DNA of 64,000 bases from Bryoerythrophyllum caledonicum (taxonomy: Eukaryota > Streptophyta > Bryopsida > Pottiales > Pottiaceae), in assembly GCA_963971425.1 (NCBI GenBank), contig OZ020521.1:10619519-10683518 (forward strand), read 5' to 3'. Positions 10,146 to 21,912 of this stretch are shown here, piece by piece. Positions within the stretch are counted from its first letter, which is position 1, and every line of letters starts with the position of its first letter. Both the position numbers and the translations under genes were made by a program. The notes under the pieces were generated by a model. The model saw only the letters and a list, made by a program, of their open reading frames with translations. It did no database searches and was not told the DNA's origin.

Positions 10146-13100
10146 ATGGCGAACTCTGACGAGAGCAACATGGTTGGTGAAATATCGTCTAAGCTAGGCA
10201 CTAACGCCCCACCACACACCACTCCTAGGAGAGACATAGAGATCAAGATTCCAAAGACCAGTAGATTAGATGGACAAGTGAACTATCAAGTGTGGTCTTA
10301 TAAAGCGCTTGCTAGAGAAGAACAATGTGTAGATCTACTGCACCAAACCTAGATCTAGAAATGCAGCTGCAATAGAAAGAGAAGGGAGAAAGATCACCTT
10401 GCAGGCAATCACAGACTCAGTCAAGGACTCCATGATATCTATTGTATGCAGATTTGAAGATCCGCAACTCCTGTGGAAGGCGCTCAATGACCGCTATCAA
10501 TCCAAGTCTCGATCTCGGAGGCTCATGCTGTTGCGGAAATTAGTGTCACTACAGAAGGAAGATAGCACAAGCATGGAACAATACATCACTGAGGTCAAGG
10601 ACGTCATGGACCAGCTTAAGGGTATGGAGGTAGAAATCCCTGAAGATCTATGCACCTTGTTACTACTAAACTCTCTGTCATCCGAATACAAGTTGTTCTG
10701 TAGGACACAAACAGGAAGAGACACCTTACCATCTTTTCTGGAGATAGAGTCACATTTGCTTGATGAAGAGATGCAGCTAAGCATGGATGCAAATAAGGAA
10801 GAAGATGCACAAGCACTGGTGTTCAAGAAACAATTGCGACGTCAAGGAGATCGAGCAACAAGCCGACATGGAGACAGTTGATCGGCGCGCACGCAACGCC
10901 ACTCCCGCAAGCAAGGCGGCAACAACAAAAGACCGCGACACAAAGGCCGCAGTGCATGAGCCTCAGGCGGCGGCACGAACTCACAAGGCGGCGGCGGCAG
11001 CGGACAGCAAGGGCGCAGAGATAGAACATGCGGGAAAGCCCACAGCGGCCACCGATGCTACTCCTCCCCTTCTCAGAGAAACCCTAACGAGGATCGGCCC
11101 TATCACCGTGGCCAACACAGGCCCTATGAACGTGGTCAAAATTGCGACTCCACCAAAGAAGGGCAGGAGTGTCACTACTGTAGTGAGCATGGACATTTTG
11201 CCCGAGACTGCATTAAGAAGGCTATAGACTGAGTAAAGACATTAGAGGACAAGATCAAATATCATCAACCCCGGCATAAAGCGCAAGCAAACAATGTATC
11301 TTATGGTAAAAACTCAAAACTTGACTCCGACTCATATCAAAGTAGCAGTGAGAGTGCGGGAAGCATATTAGAAACATATCTATATGAGCTCAACGAGATT
11401 GAAGCAAACACCACCATGGGTCAAGAGGGACCAGCATGGGTGCTAGATTCAAGAGCCACACACCATGTAACTGGGAATTCAAACCTAGTGCAAGATTTTG
11501 AAGCATGTGCTAGCAGCACCTCTATGTTAGCCGCCCGTGGAGAGACACATAGAATTGCAAAAAAGGAGATGTAAGCATTAATTTCCCTAGAGGGAAATAC
11601 AAGCAATTTAAGAATGTTCTTTATGTGCCTGGTATTCGTCGCAATTTATTATCGGTTCGGCGTATTGCGGATGAAGGGTGCAATATCCAATTTAACTGCA
11701 AGGAAGTGTTAATCAGGGATGAACATACACAAGACATCATTGGTCATGGAGCTAGGATGCATAAAAGCTTATATCAGTTAGACCTCTCACCAGTTCATGA
11801 GGTCCATTTTGTACAAGTTAGTGATCGAATGCGATCCAAAGTACTTCTTTGGCACCAAAGGCTAGGTCATATTAATTTCAAGACATTACACACCATGTCT
11901 CATCAAAGCATTGTGAACGGTTTACCCAAGTTACCTTATGTAGACATAGTTTGTGAAACATGTCAACAAGGCAAACAAGAGCGTTTTCCTTTTTCCCCAA
12001 GTACTTCTCAGACTACCAATATCCTTCAAGTTATTCATACCGACGTTTGTGGTTCCATAAAAAAACCATCATTCAATGGCGCCAAATATTTTGTTACTTT
12101 TATCGATGATTATAGTCGAAAACTATCGATTTTACTTATCAAAACCAAAGACAAAGTTATTGACGAATTCAAAAAAATTAAAAACCGCATAGAGAATCAA
12201 ACATGAAAGAAGATTATTACACTTGTACGGACAACGGCACCGAATATATGTCTTTAGCCTTCCAACAACTCCTCATTGATTCCGGCATTCACCATGAACA
12301 CACACAGTATCACACTCCTCGAAGCAATGGTGTTTCGGTGCGCAAAAAGCGGACTATAGTCGAGACGGCTCGATGTCTTTGCTTTCAACACAACATTCCA
12401 TCTTACTTATGGTCCGAGGCTATCAAGACCGCCACTTATATTATTAACCGAGTTCCTACTCGTGTTTTAACCAACACGACACCAAAAAAAGTTTTTTCTA
12501 GTATAAAACCCGATTTATCCCAGCTTCGTGTATTCGATACACGAGTCTTTGTCTACATTCCAAAAGAAAAAAGGTACAAAATGTCTCACAAAGCCTCTAG
12601 TTGTATTCTTCTTGGTTTAGATGAATCCACTAAAGGATATAGATGTTATTGTCCATACACACATCGCATTATCATTTCCAGGGATATTAAGATCGATGAG
12701 GAAAACTCATGTCACACCCCCCCTCCGACATTCCTTCTCTACTTGAAGCTAGACAAGGTCATTTCAGACTTGTGATTCCTCATATGGACCTTAGAGAAGA
12801 TACCATTCTCTCCATTGATAGTACTCAACCTCAAGACGTGATACATTTCCCACCTTCACCCCACACGACTACAACGGAGTCCGCACCTCACTCCAACACA
12901 CCGTGGCATTCATCGACTAAGGATCCATCACCAAGTCACCCACCACCACCACCCCTCTGTCATTTCAGCCGTATCAAACGACCTTCAGTGAGACTCAAAG
13001 GTTTCGTTGGCAATACAGAGAATTCAAATTCCACCTATAAGGTAGCATTAGACGACCCCAATTGGGTCCAGGCAATGCACGAGGAAATTGACAGCTCGTA

Positions 13101-13424
13101 GGACATGAAGACATAGACACTCACAAAATTACCTCCTAGGCATCATGCCATCTCATCCAAATCGGTGTTCAAGTTGAAACCTAAAAGTTGATCCTTGAAA
13201 GATATAAAGTGCGTCTAGTTGCCAGAGGTTTTCAACAATTAGAAGGTATAGACTATCATGAAACTTTTGCATCAGTAGCCAAATACAACACCATCAAAAT
13301 GGTCACCGCTCTCGCTGGAACTTTGGGTTGGGATATTCATCACATGGATGTCAAAAGCGCCTACCTCAACAATTACTTAGAAGAGAAAGTATATATGCGT
13401 CAACCACTTGGGCACATTGTTTAA
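10146..13424 (+). pseudogene. Copia gag-pol remains
   Basis: Domains in Copia order: a gag capsid-type region (from 10146), a CCHC zinc knuckle (near 11,170-11,215, CxxC...HxxxxC), the GAG-pre-integrase HxxLGH-type segment (near 11,850), the integrase core (about 12,020-12,500, DDY and NG-type motifs) and the start of the reverse transcriptase (13,190-13,424, with VARGFQQ and HHMDVKSAYLN). Order gag-integrase-RT is diagnostic of Copia against Gypsy. The coding region is broken; treated as a fossil. Confidence 0.9.
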
Positions 13425-13918
13425 GGACAAGAGCACTTGGTATGTGAACTACACCGATCATTATATGGCCTCAAACAATGTGCAAGGAATTGGAATCGCG
13501 AGATTAATTGATGGCTTTGCAAACACGGCCTTCAATCAACTCATGCTGACAATAACCTATATTTTCTACATTGCGGGCACCTATATATCCTCCTCATTCT
13601 ATATGTTTATGGTGTCTTTATTACTGGCAATTTCACGATCAAAATCTCATGGCTATGAGAGAGGTTCCATTCCCGATGGAAGATGACCTATCTTGGTCTC
13701 GTTTCCAAGTTTCTCGATATTGAGTACACAATATCTCCACAAAGAATCAACATCCATCAATCCGAATATGCAGAATCCATACTTATCGAATATGGAATGC
13801 AAGACTGCACGTCATGCAAACAACTTCTAAATTTCAGCCATACAAACATTATTAATCCTTAAAAACTATCATTTTTACGACAAACTATACAAATATCCTT
13901 CTCCGGATTCAGGGAGGG

Positions 13919-14058
13919 TGTTGATTATTTAGAATCCTAGGGTTATCATCTTACAATAAACACATTCATTGTGTTAGACTTAGATCTAGATCTTACGCTG
14001 TGTACTTAAGGGCTTCGCCTTCCTGCTTACAACATCTTCTTTATTGCACAATCTATCA
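13919..14058 (+). repeat. Copia 3' LTR
   Basis: 140 bp, TG...CA ends. It contains the uninterrupted TTAA target (14006-14009) that serves as the empty site for the element in the 5' LTR. Confidence 0.93.
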
Positions 14059-14477
14059 GTGTTGGATTCCTTGATTTCCATAGAAGCAGTGTTGAGATTG
14101 AGCACCGCTTTGGCACAGGTGGAGATTGCGTTTTACGAGACGTGGAAAATTGTCGTGCGGCGCAGAGGATCCTCTAGTGATTTGCAGCCCAATCTTCTGA
14201 GCTCTTTTTCAAATGCAATGCTAATCCTCTTGCCACTCGCACTGCATCCGAGTCTCCTAGAGACGTCGAGACGTGAAACTGGATGACGGTGGTCAAGAAG
14301 TTGCACCACTTTTGAGCAAGTGGAAGTGAAGCACGAGCCCGACAACCTTTCACCACCGTGCGAGTTTGAGAGGGGTTTGCAGGGAGGAGGTCAGGAAGGG
14401 GTTGCAACGTTTGCTCAAGAAGGGATTGAGAGGGAACACGTGTTTGCAATGTTTGCTGGTAGGATGGTGGCGATGTA

Positions 14478-14612
14478 CTAGGTAATGGTTTTTTTTAGGC
14501 TGGTTGTCGGTCGGGAACCGGCGGGCAAAAGCGAGTAGCGCCTTTGGCGCCCCGAGCTTGCGCACGTCGGTTACCAGCCGATGACTAGCGCAAAAAAACC
14601 GTTACTAGACAT
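14478..14612. mobile_element. Short foldback element
   Basis: Imperfect inverted repeats: left TAATGGTTTTTTTT...GGCTGGTTGTCGG, right CCAGCCGATGAC...AAAAAAACCGTTA, with a GC-rich centre. This is the shape of a small MITE. No superfamily can be assigned. Confidence 0.5.
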
Positions 14613-14924
14613 AGCCAATTCGCAGCGGTTCCACTTGTTGAAGGTCAACGAAACTTCAGTGGACAACTTGATTGGTTTTTATCTCTTTTGTCTTTTATGG
14701 GTCCCCGTCCGGATTTCTTGCAATGTTTTGTATGAAGTTTAAATTTGTATTTTAAAATTTGAAATTCGTTCGGTTAGCATGTGTGCAATTGCGGAGGTTT
14801 TTCTATTCATTAGGATTACGCTCTGATTTTTGGTTTGGCTTCTATTGTTTTGTTTTTGTCTATTTCGTTTTTGTTTGTGGAGACGACGCTTTGGGAATTG
14901 TTTGTTTCTTGTTCTTAGGGTTTC

Positions 14925-17460
14925 ATGATGGTTTCAAAGCGGAGTCGTGGTAGTTGCAGTACAACAGAGGCCGTAGTTCCTCCAAATTTTGACTTAGGTT
15001 TGGATTTTGAGGAAGATGTTTATCTTAATGTGAGAAGAGAAACATATAATTGCTTCATGTTACATAATGATACTATCCGATATTACCAGGTTAGTTCTCC
15101 ACCTAACTTTCGCTGTTGATGATCCACTCGCAATATGTGAATTATATCTGTGTGCTCAAAATAAATGGTACTAGTGAATTATATCTATATCTTTATGTTG
15201 TGAATGATACTAGATTTAATCTGATTTGATCAGAGTGTCTTTTCAATTGCACGAGCTACAAAGTAGTATCGCTGATTCATCCAAACTCAAATTCCCTTCG
15301 GCCAGGTAATTACTTCTGATTTGCATGCTCGCATGCATTGGTATATTCTTTTTTGCACTTGGCAACCTTGTTTAATGACATGTTTCTTGCTTTGCACAAG
15401 GGCGATGTGCAATGTGCGAAAGGTGCAATTGTAAACGATCAAGTTCATGGACAACAACTCACGATATATTTGACTCCCGAAGAGGCATCTCACTCTGGAT
15501 TTGATGACTTCGATGAGGAGGTGTTCAATGTTGAGATGAATGCAGCTAATAAAGGTGGTACTAGCAAGAGCAATCAATGGTGCAAGAATCGTTTTAATGA
15601 TTGGCGTCAAGACAATGGTATGGATTTGTCCACTCTCTTGAAGAAATCCCTCTTCATGACCTGTCCAAGATGCTTGTGAAGTTTTTTTTTGTTTCAAAAA
15701 AAAAGAATGGAAAGCACTATCCCAGTCAGTCACTCATGCAGATCTACAAAGGTCTAAATTGTATTCTCTGCAATGCTTAAAGAGAGAGGATAGATGTTTC
15801 TGGTATGCATGAGGCTGAATTCATCATGCATAGACATCCTTTTTTTGGACGTGTCAATAAAGTTGTCATCCTAGCTATGAAGAGGAGCATCTAGGCAAGG
15901 GCAAACAAGAGTCGAACGAAGGTTGACTTCTTCACGGCTGAAGATGAGTTGAGGATTTTGTCACATCCTGCTCATTAGGTGGACACACCTGAAGGCGTGC
16001 AGAAGCGGTTTGCAATGTACTGCACCCAGATTTTCTTCATCAGAGGTAATATGGAGCTATACAAGTTGCTCCTCATGGATTTTTTGCTTGGCTTGACGAA
16101 CAACAACGAGTCTAGTGCTTGCAATATGATGAGATTGTCTCCAAGAACCATGCTCCAAGTTTGTCCAAGTACCAAGTTGAACGTTTTAGAGATGTAGTGT
16201 ACTCGTACGATGTTGATGTCATTCAAACCTTCAAGGTATTTGTTGCATACATACGGGAGGATTCAGGTATTGGCCATTTCTTTCTATCCCCAAAGAAGTT
16301 TAGAGATGCCGCAGCGGCTGCTTTTGAAGCTGTCTGGTTTTGGAAGAATTCTAACTTGGGAAAGTCTATTGTGCATATCTTTATGAGGGATATGGCAGCT
16401 ACTCTAGGACTTGTTGGAGATTTCACCAACAAATCAGGCACGGTTACTAGCATCACTTGCATGATAGCATCAGATGTGCCCATGGATGTTATTGCATCCA
16501 ATACAGGGCACAAGAATGTTAAGAGCATTGAGAGATACAATCGTATCAAGAACCTCAAGACAAGAGCAGCTCAAGCAATTCCGAGGCCAGAATATCAAGG
16601 CTTGAGCTTTGAAGACATGTTGTCCACAGAGATGCCTGACTGGCAACGTCATGCACAGCATACACTGCAGTTGAACAACACTGTTGTGCTTGAGAAGATT
16701 AACACTATTGATAGTGCTGGTGCATGTGCCTTTACGTCCATATTGGAAAGTGGCAGGCATATTTCAAGTAACAGGGTTGTCTTTGCTCCAGTAAGGTTGA
16801 TGCAAGCTCGTCCAGTTATATGCAACTCATCTGGAACTGTAGAGCGGACTCCTTCTTTGGTAGAAGCAGAGATGAAATTTCTTGCCGAATATTATGAGGA
16901 TTTCTTGAATGATGATATGGAAAGTAATCTTCCGACATGTCACGTTCCTGAAGCTACCCAGGAACTCGGTTTGCTATGCAGAGGAGCCTTGCTTTACTCA
17001 GGAGAGAGAATTCTAAGTTATGTGACGAAATCAATGTTAGTGCCGCAGGTCGAAGCAGTGCCTGGTCCATGCCCTCCATCTACGTTATTGAATACACAGG
17101 TTATTGAATTAGTGCCGCAGGTCGAAGCAATGCCAATGTTTAAACATCCAGCGCAGGTGCCGATGTTCCACCATGCAGTACAGCTGGTGCTGCAGGTCGA
17201 AGGAGTACCTACGTTCCAGCCCATGATGCAAAATACAGGGAGCCAGCCAACTATGATACAGAGTGCAGAAACTCAAGCCATGAATCTAACGGTAAGTACA
17301 TGAGCCTGGTTTTTTTGTTCGGTTTGAGGCACTTGCTTGTTGTGTGTAGAATCGCACTTTGAATCAGCTGCAATTTGTTTTGCATATGCAGTTGCCATTT
17401 CAACCATACAGTAAACCATACCGTTTTCTCCCATCATCTTGGAATGATGGTTCCTGGTAA
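14925..17460 (+). pseudogene. Crypton-like (DUF3504) tyrosine recombinase gene, decayed
   Basis: Segments align in order with the DUF3504/Crypton recombinase family: an N-terminal SAM-like part (SNQWCKNRFNDWRQDNGMD near 15,570-15,625, then DLSKMLVKFFFVSKKKNGK), an IFFIRGNMELYKLLLMDF helix (about 16,030), WFWKNSNLGKS (16,335) and TGHKNVKSIERYNR (about 16,505). The conserved HxxR region reads NKSGTVTSIT, so the catalytic His and Arg appear replaced. Frameshifts lie near 15,635 and 16,110; in-frame stops at 15,778, 15,891 and 15,976. The 3' part is well kept: a C-terminal segment with three VPQVEA-like repeats, a GTAAGT donor at 17,292, an acceptor before 17,392, and a final exon to TAA at 17,460. 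An upstream exon from ATG 14,925 to a donor at about 15,090 may belong to it. Domesticated or transposon origin cannot be told. Confidence 0.68.
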
Positions 17461-18059
17461 TGAGTATCAAGGCTCGACTCGACAAGTTGCACCAGTATTT
17501 GGCAATATTGTGTACAGTTATCATAATTTCGACATAAATAGGTTCACTTAGACTATCCACGACATAGCCGGTTCATGGTACTTGGTGTCGATCTGGGCGT
17601 CCACCAGGGCGTCTACCAGGGCCAACGTGATGAAGATCATGACCATGATCGGCGCTAGAGTGCAAGCTGTTGGTCGACGCCGGTGTGATACCATTGTTTT
17701 TTTTTTTTTGAAGAATATTAAAGATCAGTACGTGAATCTAGAGTTGAATTGGTGCAAGCGATGGAGAAATAGATTTGTGTGCATGATTTTTTGTGCTCTC
17801 AGAGGAGGATTTATGGACGTGAATTCGTCTTGATTGTGTAGTTGGTGGCGACTTATGCGAATGCACCTAATCTACTGGTAAGTGTCATCTTTTGCCCCAG
17901 AAAGCACCTAATCTGCATCTTTTTTTTGTTTTGGATTGGGGCTCATGGAGGTTCATTTGCTTGTCAAACGTCTTGCAGAATACCATGTCCCAGTAGGGCT
18001 GCAATGAAAGCTTGAATGCTTCGGACTTTCGAGTTACGAAAAATTTCTTATCAAGAAGC
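17461..18059. other. No gene seen
   Basis: Mixed-composition spacer with a poly-T run near 17,695; no supported coding sequence. Confidence 0.5.
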
Positions 18060-18627
18060 ATGAGCACTTCGTGTGAATTTCCTCACTCTTTCGTGAGAAC
18101 ATCCACCCTGTAGCCGATGGAGGGCTCATCGATGTCTGTACGAGGACCTTCCCAACTCACGGCGTGTTTGGCACCACGTTGTGTGCAGCCCCTTGCGCAA
18201 GCACTGGCATGAGATTCCGGGACTGCCCGAGCGCCGGTTCGACGGCTACGTCGACGAAGTGAACGAATTGAACTTCATTGTGTCATGTCGGTGGACGCTC
18301 GCACGTAACGCAATAAGATCGTCATGATAACACCGGACCATATATCGGCATTCAAGGCAGAAGTCTGCGTGTACCAAGCACTGGGGAGCCTACACCTCGC
18401 TACCATGCTGCCCCGTCAAGCGTCTTCGGAAGAGGCGGTTTCTACACTTTGATTGTCGATACAGGGCATAGGTTCCGCATATTGAGCTCGTGGGATGTGG
18501 AAACTGGCGAGTGGTGCTGCATTGAGGTTGAGTTGCCTCCGCTGATGTACAATCACAGGTCACAGCTGGTGTCCACCAGGGGTCACTTGTTCTGTGTGAC
18601 TTACATCGGAGTGCGCGCATGAGGTAT
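18060..18627 (+). pseudogene. F-box/kelch-type gene remnant
   Basis: A segment reading VCSPLRKHWHEIPGLPERRF (from about 18,175) matches the linker of plant F-box/kelch proteins (typically NPLTKxWxELPxLP). About 250 bp on, another frame reads the kelch part: FYTLIVDTGHRFRILSSWDV, then ELPPLMYN, LVSTRGHLFCVT and a stop at about 18,622. The two parts are in different frames with stops between, and the F-box itself is not visible. Such proteins are substrate adaptors of SCF ubiquitin ligases. This copy cannot make a whole protein. Confidence 0.65.
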
Positions 18628-19387
18628 CCGGTGGTGGCGGTTGGATTTGGAGACTCGGCTATTGAACATTCTGTAAGAGAAAAAAGTCAGATGTAAAATT
18701 TACAAAAGTGGCAATGAAAACTTTCATACATTTATGAACATGCAACCAAATGATTGATCGAAAGCTTAAAACTCAACTGACTTAACTCGACCGTGTGTGG
18801 GGCCCAAAGTTGGGTTAAAATCACTCAACCATAGTTGAAAACTCATCCCACCTTCAACTCAACTACATCTCAGATGAACCGCTTGTGCGGCCTACCTCAC
18901 AGTAGAATCAAATACAACACCGACAAAAAAAATACATGAACTGGAACTTGATCGATGTCAATTCCGAACTAGATTTTGGTGTCTCAAGCAAAGACCACTG
19001 AAAATTAAAGCGGTCTAACACCTCATAATCTGACGACGAGATAATTGTTCGGCAGCAGTGAGACGCTTCTTCTCCAACAAAAGCATGCACGTGCATGTTC
19101 CTTGGTCCATGTTTAAGATAGTGATTCGTCCGTACCTAGTGTCTCTGGTATTGGTTTTATAATCAATGGAGTGGTTTTGTTCCTCAGCTTCAACCATGTC
19201 GCTCCTTCCAGGTGCTTGGTTTCAGAAGTAAACACAAGCTCCAACCAATACAACCGTGTCAGGAGAACCCCGATGGAAGTAGCCTTACGCTTCTGACTGA
19301 AGATGATTACTCGAGGAGTGGACCATCCATGCTTGAGAATTCCCGCACTATCGGTCTTGAGATTATACTCCCATTCTTCAATCGTGC
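18628..19387. other. No gene seen; 3' flank of YCF54
   Basis: Intergenic sequence downstream of YCF54. Short minus-strand open frames continue past the YCF54 stop in other phases and have no recognisable content. Confidence 0.5.
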
Positions 19388-20716
19388 TCAGTGCCATACA
19401 CCGCCCCCACCAACAACGTCACTGTTCGCGTTCAAATTTGACTTGAGTGGATCAGGGACTGCTGTTGACGGCGAGATGAATTTGCCAATAACCGCCTGAA
19501 TCAACAAAAATAATTTCACATCACTAATGTAGTGGACAGTTTTGGAAGTAAATCTAAGTTTGGATCACGAACAAGATCGATTGGAGTTTTGATGCTATAC
19601 AAATTATTACAGCTTCGTACCTGGGGAAGACTCTTTTTCACGAATGAAAGCACCCAGTCAGCATTTGTTGATAAAATGGCCGCTGTTGGTTTTGAGAGCT
19701 GCGCATTTAAGGCTTTGAGACCAGGATGCTGGTTCAAGAATGCTGGCTCCATGATGAGCCACACATCTCTAGGCCTTTTCGCCCTGAAAACAACGTAACA
19801 ATGGATACCTTTAGAGTACATTATAAAGAAAACAATAATTGTTTCATATCAACATCAACCTCCTCCGCAGCTCTATTTCTTCAACTATCTCCTAAGAAGT
19901 TGTCACATATTATCTACACTTCAACTATTATCCCTTACCAGACTCTCTCCTCAAAGAAACACACAAGAATGTTCGAGTAACTCACCTTTCAGCTCTTTCA
20001 ATTCCATCCTGTAAAACAGATTCTAACGGGGCTCCTTCAAGCCTGCTCAGAAATCAACAATTCCGACAATCAGAATGGTTTCGATATTCGTACATGATGC
20101 CTAGCACACTGATACAATCATACACAAGCCAAGATGGTCTCGGGACGTGTTAAGCCTGCACACAACAGAACCATGCTCTTTTCGCTTCAACATGAAAATT
20201 CACAAATAAAAATCCAGCGAAGCGACACTCACATGAGCGACTGCGCATTGGCTATAGCGAAATAAAACACCTGCAAAGCAATTTCCTCACATGTGAGCCG
20301 ATGGAAACAACAAAAGTCTTACTATGAAACATACACACCCTGACCACATGCGGAGTGAGTCGCCTGAGAAAACATTATCCATGAACCTATCATATATGCA
20401 AATAAAATTCTGGACTCCTCACAGATCACAAATCTCACAGAGCAAGTACTCACGAAAGAATGAAAAGGAGAGAAAGGGCAACCACAACCTGAGGTTGATC
20501 GGCAACAAAAGCAGGAGGAGGCATCGAAATCTCGTCAGAATTCGGCTTCATTGCTCGACACGCACCCCGCCATGGCCGTGACTTATACGCCACAGCACAC
20601 CTCCTCTCCCCCCGAGAATTTCCTCCCGAAATACCTCTTCTCTGCCACCGCACAGCACATCGCGGCTGTGTCCCGGGTTGAAGAACAGGAACTGTAGCGA
20701 CCACGGCCATCGCCAT
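19388..20716 (-). CDS. YCF54: YCF54 / LCAA, Mg-protoporphyrin IX monomethyl ester cyclase accessory protein
   Basis: Five exons: 20716-20489, 20270-20233 (38 nt), 20042-19986, 19783-19621 and 19495-19388, all with GT and AG borders and compatible phases, give 197 aa ending ...VGGGGVWH. Residues 1 to about 70 are Arg/Ser/Ala-rich, as in a chloroplast transit peptide. The rest is the Ycf54 domain: VFYFAIANAQ, LESVLQDGIERAERAKRP, DVWLIMEPAFL, AILSTNADWVLSFVK and VIGKFISPSTAVPDPL match the cyanobacterial and plant order YYYALAS..., FWLV..PAFL, AIVSTD and IGxFxxPSxxxPDPL. In cyanobacteria and plants Ycf54/LCAA binds the aerobic cyclase (CHL27/CRD1) and is needed to form the isocyclic ring of chlorophyll. 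All domain blocks and splice sites look intact. Confidence 0.92.
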
Positions 20717-21912
20717 CTCTACAGCTCCGAAACATCAGAAATTTAGGGTTTCAAACCATCATGTCGTCAAACAAGGAACGGAGAGGATGACATGTTCTGA
20801 ACCGGAACCTAGGCGACTTGGACGAGGTTCCCAACCGGTATTGTAATCTATTTTTTCCTACAGATGAGATGAAGTGGAGGAAATAACATTCGTCTAAACT
20901 CGACTATCATATAAATCAGCAGATGTGCCTAGATCCAACTGCTGTGGAAAATCCTAACCCTGATGCTCATATTCATTGATATTTCAATATAGAAATATTT
21001 AGCTCATTACACTTGCAAAAGAAGGGCAGACACGGTGAAGTATAGCAAGTTGTTTTTTCATGCTTTCTAAGATTGCTGTGGGTTTTGCTTCCAAGCAGTT
21101 AATGATTGTCGAGCAAAATCAGTTTGAAAACACGACAAGCAGCAGATAATTTGAAGTGAGGAGTAGAGCTTATGCTGTACACTTAGTGTATTAGATTTTA
21201 CATGCTATACTAGCAATTGGCGCTTGCTTTGCAATGCATGTAGTCCAACCATTTTAATGTAGTTTTTATATTACAAACTACATTTTAAAAAAAAAGGTAA
21301 CATGATTCACTGCATGGTTGATTGCACAATTAACTGCACAGTTGACTAAAGCATTGTTGTAGTTCACTGCATGGTTGACTGCATGGTTGATTGCTGCATG
21401 GTTCACTGCATAGATTATCAGTCACTCCTGCTGATAGATCAGTCATTGAGATGCTGAGGGCAGTCTATGCTTGCCAAGAAGTATAATCTCGATAGCTAAT
21501 ACATTATCTTGTATTACATTTTCAACACAAAGCTCATATCCAGAAATATAAATGTTGTCACCTGCAATTAGAAAACTTGAACGAAACAGACGTCATTCAT
21601 TCATAGAAATTACCATCGTTACACCAACCAATCAATCCGAATTCTTTTCCTGGTTCCTCACTTCCAAACTCCAACACTTTCAGATTCACACGAGATGGAA
21701 GCAACCGAGAGCCACGATGAAGATCTGCTGCCTGAAAAGGAACACAGAAAATATATCGATGGTATTTACAGAATGTCTCCGCTCATGATCTTGTATCAAC
21801 CACGACGTCGTCAAGATCGACGACAGAGTGACAGATTGTATTCAATCTGCACTCCTTTATCAAATCGGATCAGAAAATCCTGCATCGGAATGTTCTCACA
21901 TCCAATTCAAGC
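20717..21912. other. Intergenic region between LDH and YCF54
   Basis: Holds the presumed YCF54 promoter and LDH 3' flank. It contains a palindrome at 21,258-21,284 (TGTAGTTTTT...AAACTACA) and a short minisatellite. No gene seen. Confidence 0.55.
21301..21415. repeat. Imperfect minisatellite CACTGCATGGTTGA
   Basis: About seven diverged copies of a 13-16 bp unit (CTGCATGGTTGA/CTGCACAGTTGA). Confidence 0.7.

Larger units (their letters stand above)
8987..14058 (+). mobile_element. Ty1/Copia LTR retrotransposon, broken fossil
   Basis: 140-bp LTRs start TGTTGATTAT and end CTATCA. The 5-bp target duplication GTGTT lies at 8982-8986 and 14059-14063. A primer-binding site resembling TGGTATCAAAGC starts at 10075, and a purine tract precedes the 3' LTR. 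The 5' LTR is split by a 944-bp TTAA element. The two LTRs differ at 9 of 140 aligned sites, so insertion is not recent, probably millions of years old. The coding part is broken in several places (about six or more) and somewhat shorter than a full Copia. Confidence 0.93.
8848..14286 (+). pseudogene. Unrecognised host open frame interrupted by the Copia element
   Basis: The flanks of the Copia insertion read as one open frame across the GTGTT target site. Upstream it includes CLHGTWPMDELVRV (to 8986). Downstream, from 14064, it continues LDSLISIEAVLRLSTALAQV and stops at 14284-14286, about 120 codons in all. I do not recognise the product. Together with the frame split by the CACTA element just upstream, this suggests a former gene region hit twice by transposons. 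It could equally be a chance open frame. Confidence 0.3.
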
